A stretch of DNA of 36,501 nt from an uncultured Planktomarina sp. (lineage in GTDB: Bacteria > Pseudomonadota > Alphaproteobacteria > Rhodobacterales > Rhodobacteraceae). Below the pieces are notes generated by a model. That model had not been told where the DNA came from and made no database searches. It saw nothing but the letters and a program-made list of their open reading frames with translations. The stretch is taken from assembly GCA_913047725.1 (NCBI GenBank), contig CAJWTH010000008.1:1-36501 (forward strand), written 5' to 3'. How positions within the stretch are numbered: position 1 is the first letter of the stretch; each line of letters begins with the position of its first letter. A program made the position numbers and the translations under genes. Below, in pieces: positions 16,893 to 25,442 of the stretch.

Positions 16893-17013
16893 GCATAAAT
16901 ACGTTTAATACCCTTAAAATTATTTTCAAAAAGTCTATAAAATAATCGCACAACTACTCTGTTTGTAGGGACATCCTTAAGCACTTTAACTTCAATCCAA
17001 ATAATTACGGCTC

Positions 17014-17667
17014 CTAGCGAGTATTTTCTGTCATTCTGCGCTTCACATATGTTTGAACCGAATTTATCATTGGGTCCATATGAGGATCTTCAAAAAAGTG
17101 ACCAGACCCCTCAACTTCTTCATGTGTGATTGTAATGCCTTTTTGTTCATGAAGCTTGTTTACCAAGATAACTGTATCTTCAGGCGGCGCAACTCGATCT
17201 GCAAGCCCATTAATGATCAAGCCTGAGGCTGGGCAGGGGGCGAGGAAGCTAAAATCATACATGTTTGCCGGCGGACTTACGCTAATGAAACCTGAGATTT
17301 CTGGCCGGCGCATTAATAGCTGCATTCCAATCCACGCCCCAAAACTAAAACCTGCAACCCAGCACTGTTTTGCGTTGGTATTCATGGATTGAAGATAATC
17401 TAAAGCTGAAGCTGCATCACTTAGCTCGCCAATCCCTTGGTCATATTCTCCTTGCGAACGACCCACACCCCGAAAATTAAATCTAAGTACAGTAAACCCC
17501 ATATTGTAAAAGGCATAATGTAAATTATAGACTACTTTATTATTCATAGTGCCGCCAAACTGTGGGTGTGGCTGCAATATAATTGCAATTGGCGAGTCCT
17601 TAGTCTTTTGAGGGTGGTAACGACCTTCTAGGCGGCCTTCTGGGCCGGGAAATATGACTTCAGGCAT
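17014..17667 (-). CDS. Alpha/beta hydrolase (dienelactone-hydrolase-like)
   Basis: A 217-residue cytosolic hydrolase. 'LQPHPQFGGTMNNKVVYNLHYAF' and 'VLRFNFRGVGRSQGEYDQG' are hallmarks of a widespread proteobacterial family of unknown substrate. The catalytic triad is visible: Ser108 in GFSFG, Asp157 in 'NGLADRVAPP' and His190 in 'GSGHFF'. It is divergent from iscR, sharing a 183-base intergenic region that contains an Irr-type box, so it may respond to iron indirectly. The ATG at 17667 directly precedes the conserved N-terminus. Function unknown beyond hydrolysis; no signal peptide. Confidence 0.88.
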   Translation of the reverse strand: MPEVIFPGPEGRLEGRYHPQKTKDSPIAIILQPHPQFGGTMNNKVVYNLHYAFYNMGFTVLRFNFRGVGRSQGEYDQGIGELSDAASALDYLQSMNTNAKQCWVAGFSFGAWIGMQLLMRRPEISGFISVSPPANMYDFSFLAPCPASGLIINGLADRVAPPEDTVILVNKLHEQKGITITHEEVEGSGHFFEDPHMDPMINSVQTYVKRRMTENTR

Positions 17668-17723
17668 TTTATTCCTTTGGTATGTTTAAGGTCTAGCTTG
17701 GCTTGACGTTAGACAAGTGTCAG

Positions 17724-17740
17724 CTTAGAACCATTCTAAA
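17724..17740. promoter_or_regulatory. Irr-type iron control element (ICE) upstream of iscR-suf
   Basis: CTTAGAACCATTCTAAA contains the perfect inverted repeat TTAGAA-CCA-TTCTAA and matches the alphaproteobacterial ICE/Irr-box consensus TTTAGAA-N3-TTCTAAA at all but the first position. Irr, a haem-responsive Fur-family regulator, is known to control suf genes in these bacteria. The box overlaps a possible promoter: -35 TTGACG (17703-17708), 17-base spacer, -10 TAGAAC (17726-17731). That arrangement implies repression of iscR-suf. The promoter assignment is tentative. Confidence 0.8.
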
Positions 17741-17850
17741 TCAGATTGCGGCTTCCCGCTCTAAGCACCGGACTACGCAACCGGCGAGCGTAGGTCAATT
17801 AATTTGAACTAAAAATGAAAATTCACTACCTGATGAGAGCATAATTCGAC

Positions 17851-18306
17851 ATGAAACTGTCTACCAAAGGTCGTTACGGAATGGTAGCATTAGCAGATTT
17901 GGCTTTGCTAAATAACTCTGAGTTGGCTTCGTTGTCTGACGTTTCTCGCCGACAAGACATATCATTACCATATCTGGAACAATTATTTGTAAAACTACGT
18001 CGTTCCGGCCTGGTTGTGTCTGTGCGTGGTCCAAATGGTGGCTATCGATTAGCTAGGCCTGCAACGGAAATTCGAATAGTTGATATATTAAAAGCTTTGG
18101 ATGAAACTATGGATGCTCTTCATAAGGGAGCTGGCGCGTCAGGTGGGGTATCCGGCAGCCGAGCTCAAAGTGTTACCAACAGATTATGGGAAGTTATGAG
18201 CGCACAGGTTTATGTATTTTTGCATCAGACTCGCCTATCAGACGTAGTTGAAAACACATTATCTCCATGTCCAGCTGTACCAAATTTGTTTGAAGTGATC
18301 GATTAA
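17851..18306 (+). CDS. iscR: Rrf2-family iron-sulfur regulator IscR, single-cysteine type
   Basis: A 151-residue winged-helix Rrf2 regulator at the head of the suf operon. The N-terminus 'MKLSTKGRYGMVALADLAL', the recognition region 'SLPYLEQLFVKLRRSGLV' and the wing 'VRGPNGGYRLARP' are typical IscR. It lacks the three-cysteine cluster-binding motif of enteric IscR: the only cysteine is Cys140 in 'LSPCPAVP'. A one-cysteine IscR that still binds an Fe-S cluster and represses isc-suf has been described in Rhodobacter sphaeroides, and this protein fits that type. TAA overlaps the next ATG by one base. An Irr box lies about 110 bases upstream, so iron control is probably double. Confidence 0.93.
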   Translation: MKLSTKGRYGMVALADLALLNNSELASLSDVSRRQDISLPYLEQLFVKLRRSGLVVSVRGPNGGYRLARPATEIRIVDILKALDETMDALHKGAGASGGVSGSRAQSVTNRLWEVMSAQVYVFLHQTRLSDVVENTLSPCPAVPNLFEVID

Positions 18307-19352
18307 TGCCAAATCGTATCTATTTAGATCATAACGCTACAACCCCTTTAAGGCCTGAATCCCGTGCGGCAATGATCTCGGCACTTGAAGTGGTTGGAAA
18401 CCCTTCATCGATACATCTGGAGGGACGCGCTGCAAAGGCGATAATTGAGAAGGCCCGCTCTCAAATATCCAATGCTTTTGGTGTAGGCGCTCATGATATT
18501 GTTTTTACAAGTGGCGCGACTGAAGCTGCAGCCTTAGCACTTCACGGTCGTGAGTTTGAGGCGGGGGGTATCGAACACGAGGCCGTTTCTGCCTGGGTTT
18601 CATCAGATTTAACCATTGAGTCTGGCAAAGTAACCGTGGAAACACCAGAAAAGACAGCCTTACAAATGGCTAACTCTGAAACAGGAATTATTCAGAATTT
18701 GCCAAAAAATTTGGGCTTTAGTGACATGACACAAGCATTTGGTAAAATTCCAACGAGCTTTGCTTGGACAGGTGCTAACATGGCATGCGCATCAGCGCAC
18801 AAACTGGGCGGCCCAAAGGGAATAGGATGTTTGCTTTTGCAACCCACCCAAACACTTACAGCTCAGATGCAAGGAGGTGGGCAGGAGAGGGGAAGACGTG
18901 CTGGAACTGAAAATGTTGTTGGCATCGCTGGTTTTGGTGCTGCTGCTGAGGCTGCGGCTAAGGATCTTGCTGAAGGAAAATGGCATGAAATTGAAAAACT
19001 TAGAAATATATTAGAAGAGACACTGGAAGCCAGTGGCAAACCTATTACTTACATAGGGACGGATGTCTCCAGGCTGCCAAACACATCGTGTTTTTCAGCC
19101 CCTGGTTGGAAAGGTGAAACACAAGTAATGCAGATGGATTTAGCAGGATTCGCCATATCAGCGGGATCTGCATGCTCATCTGGAAAAGTAAAATCTGGCC
19201 GAGTTTTGAAGTCGATGGGATATGAGACTAACATCTCCAATTCCGCAATTAGGGTATCACTTGGCTTGTTAACAACAGAAATCGAAATCCAACAGTTTGT
19301 CACAACTTGGCTTTCTGCATACGACAGTTTTTTAGCGCGCAGGGCCGCTTGA
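18306..19352 (+). CDS. iscS: Cysteine desulfurase, IscS/NifS-like
   Basis: A 348-residue PLP enzyme (class V aminotransferase) that takes sulfur from cysteine as an enzyme persulfide for Fe-S assembly. 'YLDHNATTP' opens the fold. His91 ('EHEAVSAW') stacks on PLP, 'MTQAFGKI' is the cofactor region, Lys166 in '[10 protein letters not shown]' forms the Schiff base, and Cys290 in '[10 protein letters not shown]' is the persulfide site. It is shorter than E. coli IscS (404 residues), lacking part of the C-terminal scaffold-docking tail. It overlaps iscR by one base and sufB by one base (TGATG). A second desulfurase (SufS) ends the same operon. Confidence 0.92.
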   Translation: MPNRIYLDHNATTPLRPESRAAMISALEVVGNPSSIHLEGRAAKAIIEKARSQISNAFGVGAHDIVFTSGATEAAALALHGREFEAGGIEHEAVSAWVSSDLTIESGKVTVETPEKTALQMANSETGIIQNLPKNLGFSDMTQAFGKIPTSFAWTGANMACASAHKLGGPKGIGCLLLQPTQTLTAQMQGGGQERGRRAGTENVVGIAGFGAAAEAAAKDLAEGKWHEIEKLRNILEETLEASGKPITYIGTDVSRLPNTSCFSAPGWKGETQVMQMDLAGFAISAGSACSSGKVKSGRVLKSMGYETNISNSAIRVSLGLLTTEIEIQQFVTTWLSAYDSFLARRAA

Positions 19353-20866
19353 TGGGAATAGAAATGAATGATGTTCATGTAAAAGATGGTGTAGACTCAG
19401 AAACTGTTGAGGCAGTGAAAGCGCTTTCTGGCACATATAAATATGGCTGGAATACAGAAATTGAAATGGAGTATGCTCCAAAGGGCTTATCTGAGGACAT
19501 AGTCCGTCTGATTTCAGAAAAGAACAACGAACCAGAATGGATGTTGGACTGGCGCTTGCAAGCATACAAACGCTGGCTTGAGCTTAAAGAGCCCAATTGG
19601 GCAATGGTAGATTATCCTTCGATTGATTTTCAAGATCAGTATTATTATGCGCGTCCCAAAAGTATGATAGAAAAACCAAAGTCTTTAGACGATGTGGACC
19701 CAAAACTTCTTGAAACATATAAAAAATTGGGCATTCCTCTTAAAGAACAGGCTTTATTAGCAGGTGTTGAGGCTCCTGACGGTGAACGAAAAGTAGCTGT
19801 AGATGCAGTGTTTGATTCAGTATCAGTTGGCACCACTTTTCAAACGGAATTGAAAAAAGCTGGTGTAATTTTTTGTTCATTTTCAGAAGCAGTTAAAGAT
19901 TATCCAGAGCTTGTTAAAAAATACCTTGGAACAGTAGTTCCAGTTTCTGATAACTATTACGCCACATTAAATTCAGCAGTCTTTTCAGATGGTTCATTTA
20001 TTTACATTCCAGAGGGTGTTCGCTGTCCGATGGAACTCAGTACTTATTTCAGGATTAATGCTGAGAATACAGGCCAATTTGAACGTACATTGATAATAGC
20101 AGATAAAGGATCTTATGTCAGCTATCTTGAGGGCTGTACTGCACCAAAACGTGATGTAGCTCAACTACATGCTGCAGTTGTAGAACTAGTCATTCTAGAC
20201 GATGCGGAGATTAAATATTCAACTGTACAGAATTGGTACCCTGGAGACGAGAATGGCAAGGGTGGTATTTATAACTTCGTAACCAAGCGAGCTGATTGTC
20301 GTGGAGATCGTTCTAAAGTTATGTGGACACAAGTAGAAACAGGATCTGCAGTCACTTGGAAATACCCATCCTGCGTTCTGCGGGGAAATGACAGCCAAGG
20401 AGAATTTTATTCGATTGCCATTGCCAATAATATGCAACAAGCGGACACCGGCACAAAGATGGTGCATTTAGGAAAGAATACTAAATCTCGTATAGTCTCC
20501 AAAGGGATCAGTGCCGGAAAAGCGCAAAATACCTATCGTGGACTTGTTTCAATGCATCCAAAAGCAAAAGATAGCCGTAATTTTACTCAATGCGATAGTT
20601 TGTTAATTGGTGATAAATGTGGAGCCCACACTGTGCCATACATTGAAGTAAAAAATAATTCATCCCGAGTAGAACATGAAGCTACAACTTCCAAAGTTGA
20701 TGACGATCAATTGTTCTATTGCCGCTCTAGAGGGATGGGTGAGGAGGATGCCGTGGCTCTAGTAGTAAATGGGTTTTGCAAAGAAGTTTTGCAGGCGCTT
20801 CCAATGGAATTTGCCATGGAAGCACAACAATTAGTTGCAATCTCACTTGAGGGTTCAGTTGGTTGA
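19352..20866 (+). CDS. sufB: Fe-S cluster scaffold protein SufB
   Basis: A 504-residue SufB, the core scaffold of the SufBC2D complex on which clusters form. Conserved blocks are '[18 protein letters not shown]', '[27 protein letters not shown]', '[21 protein letters not shown]' and 'LEGCTAP', then '[23 protein letters not shown]', which holds the cysteine equivalent to the sulfur-accepting Cys405 of E. coli. The start is ATG 19352, coupled to the desulfurase stop (TGATG); ATG 19364 is an alternative four codons later. A 124-base gap separates it from sufC, the only sizeable break in the operon. Cytosolic. Confidence 0.97.
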   Translation: MGIEMNDVHVKDGVDSETVEAVKALSGTYKYGWNTEIEMEYAPKGLSEDIVRLISEKNNEPEWMLDWRLQAYKRWLELKEPNWAMVDYPSIDFQDQYYYARPKSMIEKPKSLDDVDPKLLETYKKLGIPLKEQALLAGVEAPDGERKVAVDAVFDSVSVGTTFQTELKKAGVIFCSFSEAVKDYPELVKKYLGTVVPVSDNYYATLNSAVFSDGSFIYIPEGVRCPMELSTYFRINAENTGQFERTLIIADKGSYVSYLEGCTAPKRDVAQLHAAVVELVILDDAEIKYSTVQNWYPGDENGKGGIYNFVTKRADCRGDRSKVMWTQVETGSAVTWKYPSCVLRGNDSQGEFYSIAIANNMQQADTGTKMVHLGKNTKSRIVSKGISAGKAQNTYRGLVSMHPKAKDSRNFTQCDSLLIGDKCGAHTVPYIEVKNNSSRVEHEATTSKVDDDQLFYCRSRGMGEEDAVALVVNGFCKEVLQALPMEFAMEAQQLVAISLEGSVG

Positions 20867-20990
20867 TTGGGTAATTAAGAAGTTGTTTGAAAATTTAAAT
20901 TATTAGCAATAACTTTTATTCTCAGTTTGTCACTTCCACTCTTTTCTAAACACAATAAATCGGGCCAAAATGGCTGTAGGAATAATTAAA

Positions 20991-21746
20991 ATGCTAGAAA
21001 TAAAAAACTTACATGTTCAGCTTGAGGAAGAAGATAAAAAGATTCTTAAGGGTGTAAACCTTTCTCTAGAAGCTGGCAAAGTACATGCTATTATGGGTCC
21101 AAACGGCTCAGGGAAATCTACACTTTCGTATGTCCTTTCTGGAAAAAAAGGCTACGAAGTTACTGCGGGTTCAGCCCATTTAGAAGGGAATGATCTTCTC
21201 GCCATGGCTCCAGAGGAGCGTGCGGCTGCCGGTTTGTTCCTCGCTTTTCAATATCCGGTGGAAATACCAGGCGTAGGAAACATGACCTTTTTAAGGTCTG
21301 CGGTAAACTCTCAGCAAAAACTGCGTGGGGAACCCGAAATGACTGCCGGGGATTTTCTCAAGGCTGTTCGCGCTCAAGCAAAGAATTTAAAAATTGAATC
21401 TGATATGTTAAAGCGCCCTGTAAACGTTGGGTTTTCTGGGGGTGAAAAAAAACGGAATGAGATTTTGCAGATGGCGATGCTCCAACCAAAAATGTGTATT
21501 TTGGATGAAACAGATAGCGGTTTAGACGTCGACGCGATGAAGCTAGTATCCCAAGGTGTTAACGCCCTGCGGGATGGAAATCGTACTTTTTTGGTTATTA
21601 CACATTATCAACGCCTTTTAGACCATATTAAACCGGATATTGTACATATTATGGCGGCTGGGAAAATCATCAAATCAGGTGGACCTGAACTTGCACTGGA
21701 AGTTGAAAAGAATGGTTATGCCAATTTATTGGAAGAGACGGCTTAG
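20991..21746 (+). CDS. sufC: Fe-S assembly ATPase SufC
   Basis: A 251-residue ABC-type ATPase, soluble, that drives conformational change in SufBC2D. Walker A is GPNGSGKST (36-44), the SufC-type signature FSGGEKKRNE (148-157), Walker B ILDETDSGLD (170-179), and the switch His is in 'VITHYQRLL'. ATG 20991 has AGGAA at 20978-20982, eight bases upstream, and matches family N-termini ('MLEIKNLHV'). The ATG at 20970 would add seven unconserved residues. TAG overlaps the GTG start of sufD by one base. Confidence 0.97.
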   Translation: MLEIKNLHVQLEEEDKKILKGVNLSLEAGKVHAIMGPNGSGKSTLSYVLSGKKGYEVTAGSAHLEGNDLLAMAPEERAAAGLFLAFQYPVEIPGVGNMTFLRSAVNSQQKLRGEPEMTAGDFLKAVRAQAKNLKIESDMLKRPVNVGFSGGEKKRNEILQMAMLQPKMCILDETDSGLDVDAMKLVSQGVNALRDGNRTFLVITHYQRLLDHIKPDIVHIMAAGKIIKSGGPELALEVEKNGYANLLEETA

Positions 21747-23011
21747 TGGCTTGTTCGTCGAGCACCGACCTAGCCAAAAAGTTGTGTTTAGATGAAAGTC
21801 TGTGGGCTAATTCTGGCCAATGGATAAAAAATGCACGACAGAGCGCCGCCAAACGTGTGGAAGACCAAGGCCTACCAAAGCGTCGTGATGAGTATTGGAA
21901 CTATACACGACCAGATGCCTTTCTACAAAAAGAGCTCGATTTTGACGTTGTATCAAACCAATCTTTCGATATATTTTCCAATAACTTATCGACAGTAATT
22001 AATTATGAAGATGGCGTTTTAAAAGAAAAACTTCTCCCAGTTATTTCAGGGTGTTCCATCGAAAGCTTGCAAGATGCTGCGAAGCTAGATGATCATTGGG
22101 CAGGTGCTGTCTATGGTGTGCCTGAGGCAGCGGGTCAGGACCCTGTAAAACGCTCTTTGGCAGCATTAAACACGGCAACAGCCTCACAAGGATTGCTATT
22201 ACTTGTTTCAGGAAAAGTAAAAAATCCAATTAAGATTAGTGCGGTATCCAATGGCAGCATAGATTCCACTATCCATCACATCGTAAAAGTAGAGGCAGGT
22301 GCAGAGGTTACCTTAATTGAAACAGGTCAATATGGCGCTCGAGCGAATGTAGTTTTAGAAGTTGAAGTAGAGAAGAATGGAAGTTTTCATCACATTCGGG
22401 TGCAGGATGGCCAGCAGCATAATTCACTTACGCATATTTTCGGACGATTAGGTCCAAATAGCACCTTTAAATCTTTCACCCTTTCGGTGGGTGGAACTAT
22501 AACACGTAATGAATGTATTTTAGAATTAGTGGGTGATACATCCAGTGCTACAGTTGCTGGCGCGTGTATTGGCGATGATAAATTTCACCATGACGATACC
22601 GTTTTTGTCACCCATGGTGCGCCTAACTGTGAGAGTAGGCAGGTATTCAAAAAAGTACTTCGAGATGGTGCTGTGGGTGTTTTCCAAGGTAAAATTCTGG
22701 TCAAAGAAGGCGCTCAAAAGACTGATGGATATCAGATTAGTCAATCTTTGCTTTTGGATGATAATTGTCAGTTTCTTGCAAAACCTGAGCTTGAGATTTA
22801 CGCAGACGATGTCGTTTGCTCACATGGCTCAACGTCTGGAGCTATTGATGAAGAAGCTCTTTTCTACCTTCGCTCTCGCGGTGTGCCAAAGACTAAAGCC
22901 ATTGATTTATTAACTCTTTCCTTCATTGCTGAATCAATTGAAGAAGTAGAAAACTCCGAGTTGGCAGACGCTCTTTTGAGATACCTTACGGCTTTCTTAG
23001 AGGTCAGATAA
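21746..23011 (+). CDS. sufD: Fe-S assembly protein SufD
   Basis: A 421-residue SufD, partner of SufB and SufC in cluster assembly and iron acquisition. The N-terminal helical part (about 1-130, with 'LPKRRDEYWNYTRPDAFL') is followed by the right-handed beta-helix SufBD domain (about 150-400) containing 'DDTVFVTHGAPNCESRQVFKKVLRDGAVGVFQGKI', 'QKTDGYQISQSLLLDDN', 'KPELEIYADDVVCSHGSTSGAIDEEALFYLRSRG'. The start is GTG 21746 overlapping the sufC stop, so translation is probably coupled. One base separates its stop from the next ATG. Confidence 0.95.
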   Translation: MACSSSTDLAKKLCLDESLWANSGQWIKNARQSAAKRVEDQGLPKRRDEYWNYTRPDAFLQKELDFDVVSNQSFDIFSNNLSTVINYEDGVLKEKLLPVISGCSIESLQDAAKLDDHWAGAVYGVPEAAGQDPVKRSLAALNTATASQGLLLLVSGKVKNPIKISAVSNGSIDSTIHHIVKVEAGAEVTLIETGQYGARANVVLEVEVEKNGSFHHIRVQDGQQHNSLTHIFGRLGPNSTFKSFTLSVGGTITRNECILELVGDTSSATVAGACIGDDKFHHDDTVFVTHGAPNCESRQVFKKVLRDGAVGVFQGKILVKEGAQKTDGYQISQSLLLDDNCQFLAKPELEIYADDVVCSHGSTSGAIDEEALFYLRSRGVPKTKAIDLLTLSFIAESIEEVENSELADALLRYLTAFLEVR

Positions 23012-23012
23012 A

Positions 23013-23489
23013 ATGGCCATAACATTAGATATAATTGAATCCCATATAAGACCCCGTAGGGTGATGGCACGGCTGCTAGGGATAGGAAAACGCGAAGACC
23101 GCGTTTTTGCAATGCTGCTTGGGGGCTGCATTATATTGTTTATTTCTCAATGGCCTTACCGATCGCGTCAATCACATCTGAGTGGTCAAACTTTGACCGA
23201 CTACATTCAACATGATGCGTTAGCATTGATCTTTATACTACCTTTACTTGCCTATGGTTTTGCAGGGTTATTACGTTTGATTTCAAGATTTTTTGGAGCA
23301 AAAGCTGATTATTACACTGCACGTCTAGCATTCTTTTGGGCTTTGCTAGCAGCGTCACCCGCAGTCATACTCTCTGGATTGGTGAAAGGATTTATGGGGT
23401 TAGGGGTTACAAATTCTTTAGTGGGTGCCGTTTGGTTTTTCATATTTTTATGGATTTTGATTAATTCGCTTATTGAGGCAGAGCAATGA
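23013..23489 (+). CDS. YIP1-family-like membrane protein inside the suf operon
   Basis: A 158-residue integral membrane protein with about four hydrophobic segments (31-47, 69-88, 104-123, 134-152) after a basic, soluble 30-residue N-terminus. Size and layout fit small bacterial YIP1-family proteins, which are found between sufD and sufS in related genomes. It starts one base after sufD and overlaps the next gene by four bases (ATGA), so it is almost certainly co-translated with the suf genes. No role in Fe-S assembly is established. The family name is a judgement from pattern, not an alignment. Confidence 0.7.
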   Translation: MAITLDIIESHIRPRRVMARLLGIGKREDRVFAMLLGGCIILFISQWPYRSRQSHLSGQTLTDYIQHDALALIFILPLLAYGFAGLLRLISRFFGAKADYYTARLAFFWALLAASPAVILSGLVKGFMGLGVTNSLVGAVWFFIFLWILINSLIEAEQ

Positions 23490-24052
23490 ACTTCCTACTA
23501 GATCTTTTTAAACTGAGTTTTTCCGACCCAAGTGCCGCAGGAGTGAAGTTGCTTGCACTCAGACTAAGCATTAATGCAGCACTAAGCGCATTTACAGTTT
23601 CAATTATATTCGCTTCTATTATGATCTTTGCGTTTAATGGTTTTGGTTTAGTCGTACTTTTACCAGGCATTCCACCTCTATATCCAATCTTTGTTGTTTT
23701 GATAGTAGGTATTGGAAACCTCGCCTTAATTGGGGCCATAATATTAGCTGGCCGGATCTTTCAAGCTCACGGATCTTTTTCTGATGGTGTTTTACTATTT
23801 GCTTGGGTGCAAATGCTCCAGGTTATCTTGCAAGTATGCCAAATAGTTTTGTCACTTTTCTCAGTAGCTCTAGCTGGTATCGTTGGCCTATTTGGTTCAG
23901 GACTTTTGTTTTGGGTGTTATTTGGCTTGATCAATTCCTGGCTCAGCCTATCTAGTATTTGGCGATCTGCTTTTTGTTTTGTGTTAGGTTTAATTGGTTT
24001 AAGCGTTTGTGGGTCCATTATCTTAGTGTCCATTGGCTTTAGCCCAGCATAG
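23486..24052 (+). CDS. YIP1-family membrane protein inside the suf operon
   Basis: A 188-residue integral membrane protein with about five hydrophobic segments (roughly 31-59, 66-90, 103-134, 137-155, 160-184). The N-terminus 'LFKLSFSDPSAAGVKLLAL' and the downstream 'LILxGxxFQAHGSFSDGVLLFAWVQ'-type pattern fit YIP1 proteins. It overlaps the preceding membrane gene by four bases and lies eight bases before sufS, so it forms a pair with its neighbour. They may make one membrane complex. A link to membrane delivery of clusters, iron entry or envelope stress is possible but not shown by the sequence. Confidence 0.75.
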   Translation: MNFLLDLFKLSFSDPSAAGVKLLALRLSINAALSAFTVSIIFASIMIFAFNGFGLVVLLPGIPPLYPIFVVLIVGIGNLALIGAIILAGRIFQAHGSFSDGVLLFAWVQMLQVILQVCQIVLSLFSVALAGIVGLFGSGLLFWVLFGLINSWLSLSSIWRSAFCFVLGLIGLSVCGSIILVSIGFSPA

Positions 24053-24060
24053 GTGACGTT

Positions 24061-25284
24061 ATGACTTTCAATATTACTAAAGTCCGTGAAGACTTTCCTA
24101 TCCTTAAGCGTGAAGTAAATGGTAAACCTCTAGTCTACCTTGATAATGGAGCGTCTGCCCAAAAACCTCAGGCTGTTATCGATGCAGTTACACAAGCCTA
24201 TTCTTCTGAATATGCAAACGTACATCGAGGACTTCATTATCTTTCTAATCTGGCTACTGACAAATATGAATCAGTGCGCAGTAAGGTTGCTAAATTCCTT
24301 AATTCGAGCGTGGAAGATAGTATAGTTTTTAACTCCGGTACCACGGAGGGCATAAATCTAATAGCCTATGCGTGGGCAATGCCACGACTGCAGGCTGGAG
24401 ACGAAATAGTACTTTCTATTATGGAGCATCACGCAAATATTATACCTTGGCATTTTTTACGTGAACGAATGGGCATTAAATTAGTTTGGGTCGATGTGGA
24501 TGCCAATGGTGACCTAGATCCCGAACGTATGATTGCAGCGATGACAGAGAGCACTAAATTAGTAGCAATTACGCATCTTTCCAACGTCTTAGGAACAGTA
24601 GTAGATGTAAAAACGATAACCAAGGCAGCACATGATTTAGGTGCGGTGGTCTTGGTAGATGGATCCCAAGCGGCAGTTCACATGCCTATTGATGTTGAAG
24701 ATATTGACTGTGATTTTTACGCTATTACTGGACATAAACTTTATGGTCCCAGTGGTTCTGGGGCTATTTATATTAAACCAGAGCGTATGGCTGAAATGCG
24801 CCCGTTTATGGGCGGCGGTGATATGATACGTGACGTTGGTCGCGAGGTCATCACATACAATGATGCCCCAATGAAATTTGAAGCAGGGACCCCAGCAATA
24901 GTTCAACAAATTGGACTTGGCGTCGCGTTAGATTACATGATGGATATTGGTATGGAAAATATTGCCTCTCATGAAAAAGCTTTGCGTGATTACGCACGGG
25001 AGCGCTTAGATGGGCTTAATTGGCTGAACATCCAAGGGAAATCGCTCGGCAAAGCTGCCATATTTTCGTTCACCTTAAACGGGCCCGCGCATGCGCATGA
25101 TATATCGACTGTTTTGGACAAAAAAGGAATTGCGGTGAGGGCAGGGCACCACTGTGCTCAGCCCTTAATGGAACACTTGGGTGTTTCATCCACGTGTCGT
25201 GCAAGCTTCGCAATGTATAACACAAAAGGTGAAGTTGATAAACTCGTAGACGGATTGGAATTTTGTCAAGAATTATTTGGATAG
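24061..25284 (+). CDS. sufS: Cysteine desulfurase SufS
   Basis: A 407-residue group II cysteine desulfurase. 'YLDNGASAQKP' opens the fold, 'MEHHANIIPW' contains the PLP-stacking His (about 123-124), Lys226 in 'ITGHKLYGPSG' binds PLP, and Cys365 in 'VRAGHHCAQPLM' is the persulfide cysteine. Length is typical. It is the last gene of the operon in this window: the oppositely oriented tRNA-Gly follows after four bases, and no sufE, sufA or sufT gene follows it here. It needs a sulfur acceptor (SufE/SufU-like) encoded elsewhere. The suf operon thus carries two desulfurases, the first being IscS-like. Confidence 0.96.
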   Translation: MTFNITKVREDFPILKREVNGKPLVYLDNGASAQKPQAVIDAVTQAYSSEYANVHRGLHYLSNLATDKYESVRSKVAKFLNSSVEDSIVFNSGTTEGINLIAYAWAMPRLQAGDEIVLSIMEHHANIIPWHFLRERMGIKLVWVDVDANGDLDPERMIAAMTESTKLVAITHLSNVLGTVVDVKTITKAAHDLGAVVLVDGSQAAVHMPIDVEDIDCDFYAITGHKLYGPSGSGAIYIKPERMAEMRPFMGGGDMIRDVGREVITYNDAPMKFEAGTPAIVQQIGLGVALDYMMDIGMENIASHEKALRDYARERLDGLNWLNIQGKSLGKAAIFSFTLNGPAHAHDISTVLDKKGIAVRAGHHCAQPLMEHLGVSSTCRASFAMYNTKGEVDKLVDGLEFCQELFG

Positions 25285-25288
25285 ACTT

Positions 25289-25362
25289 TGGAGCGGGTAA
25301 CGGGAATTGAACCCGTAACTTAAGCTTGGGAAGCTCGCGTGATACCTTTTCACCATACCCGC
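25289..25362 (-). tRNA. tRNA-Gly (anticodon CCC)
   Basis: On the minus strand a complete cloverleaf can be drawn: acceptor GCGGGTA/TACCCGC, D-stem GTGA/TCAC, anticodon loop TTCCCAA (anticodon CCC, reads GGG), variable loop AGTT, T-stem ACGGG/CCCGT with loop TTCAATT, discriminator T and an encoded CCA (25289-25291). The anticodon stem CGAGC/GCTTA has an A-C mismatch at its top pair. It lies four bases from the sufS stop. No integrase or attachment repeat is visible beside it. Confidence 0.95.
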
Positions 25363-25442
25363 CTAATTTTAATTCGTCTTATTTCGCGCGAAGGGCGTCA
25401 ACGAAAAAAACATGACACTAATTAGCATCTATTGCCAACAAT

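Noticed and set aside
20867-20990. Extra small gene in the sufB-sufC gap
   Set aside because: The 124 bases are AT-rich with stops in all useful frames; only a loose AAGTTGTT/AATAACTT stem and the sufC ribosome site are present.
22533-22913. 126-codon plus-strand open frame inside sufD
   Set aside because: Out-of-frame shadow of sufD; the sufD frame carries conserved SufBD motifs through the same bases.
25285-25442. tRNA-Gly as an integration site of a mobile element
   Set aside because: No integrase, transposase or duplicated tRNA 3' end is visible on either side; both flanks are housekeeping genes.
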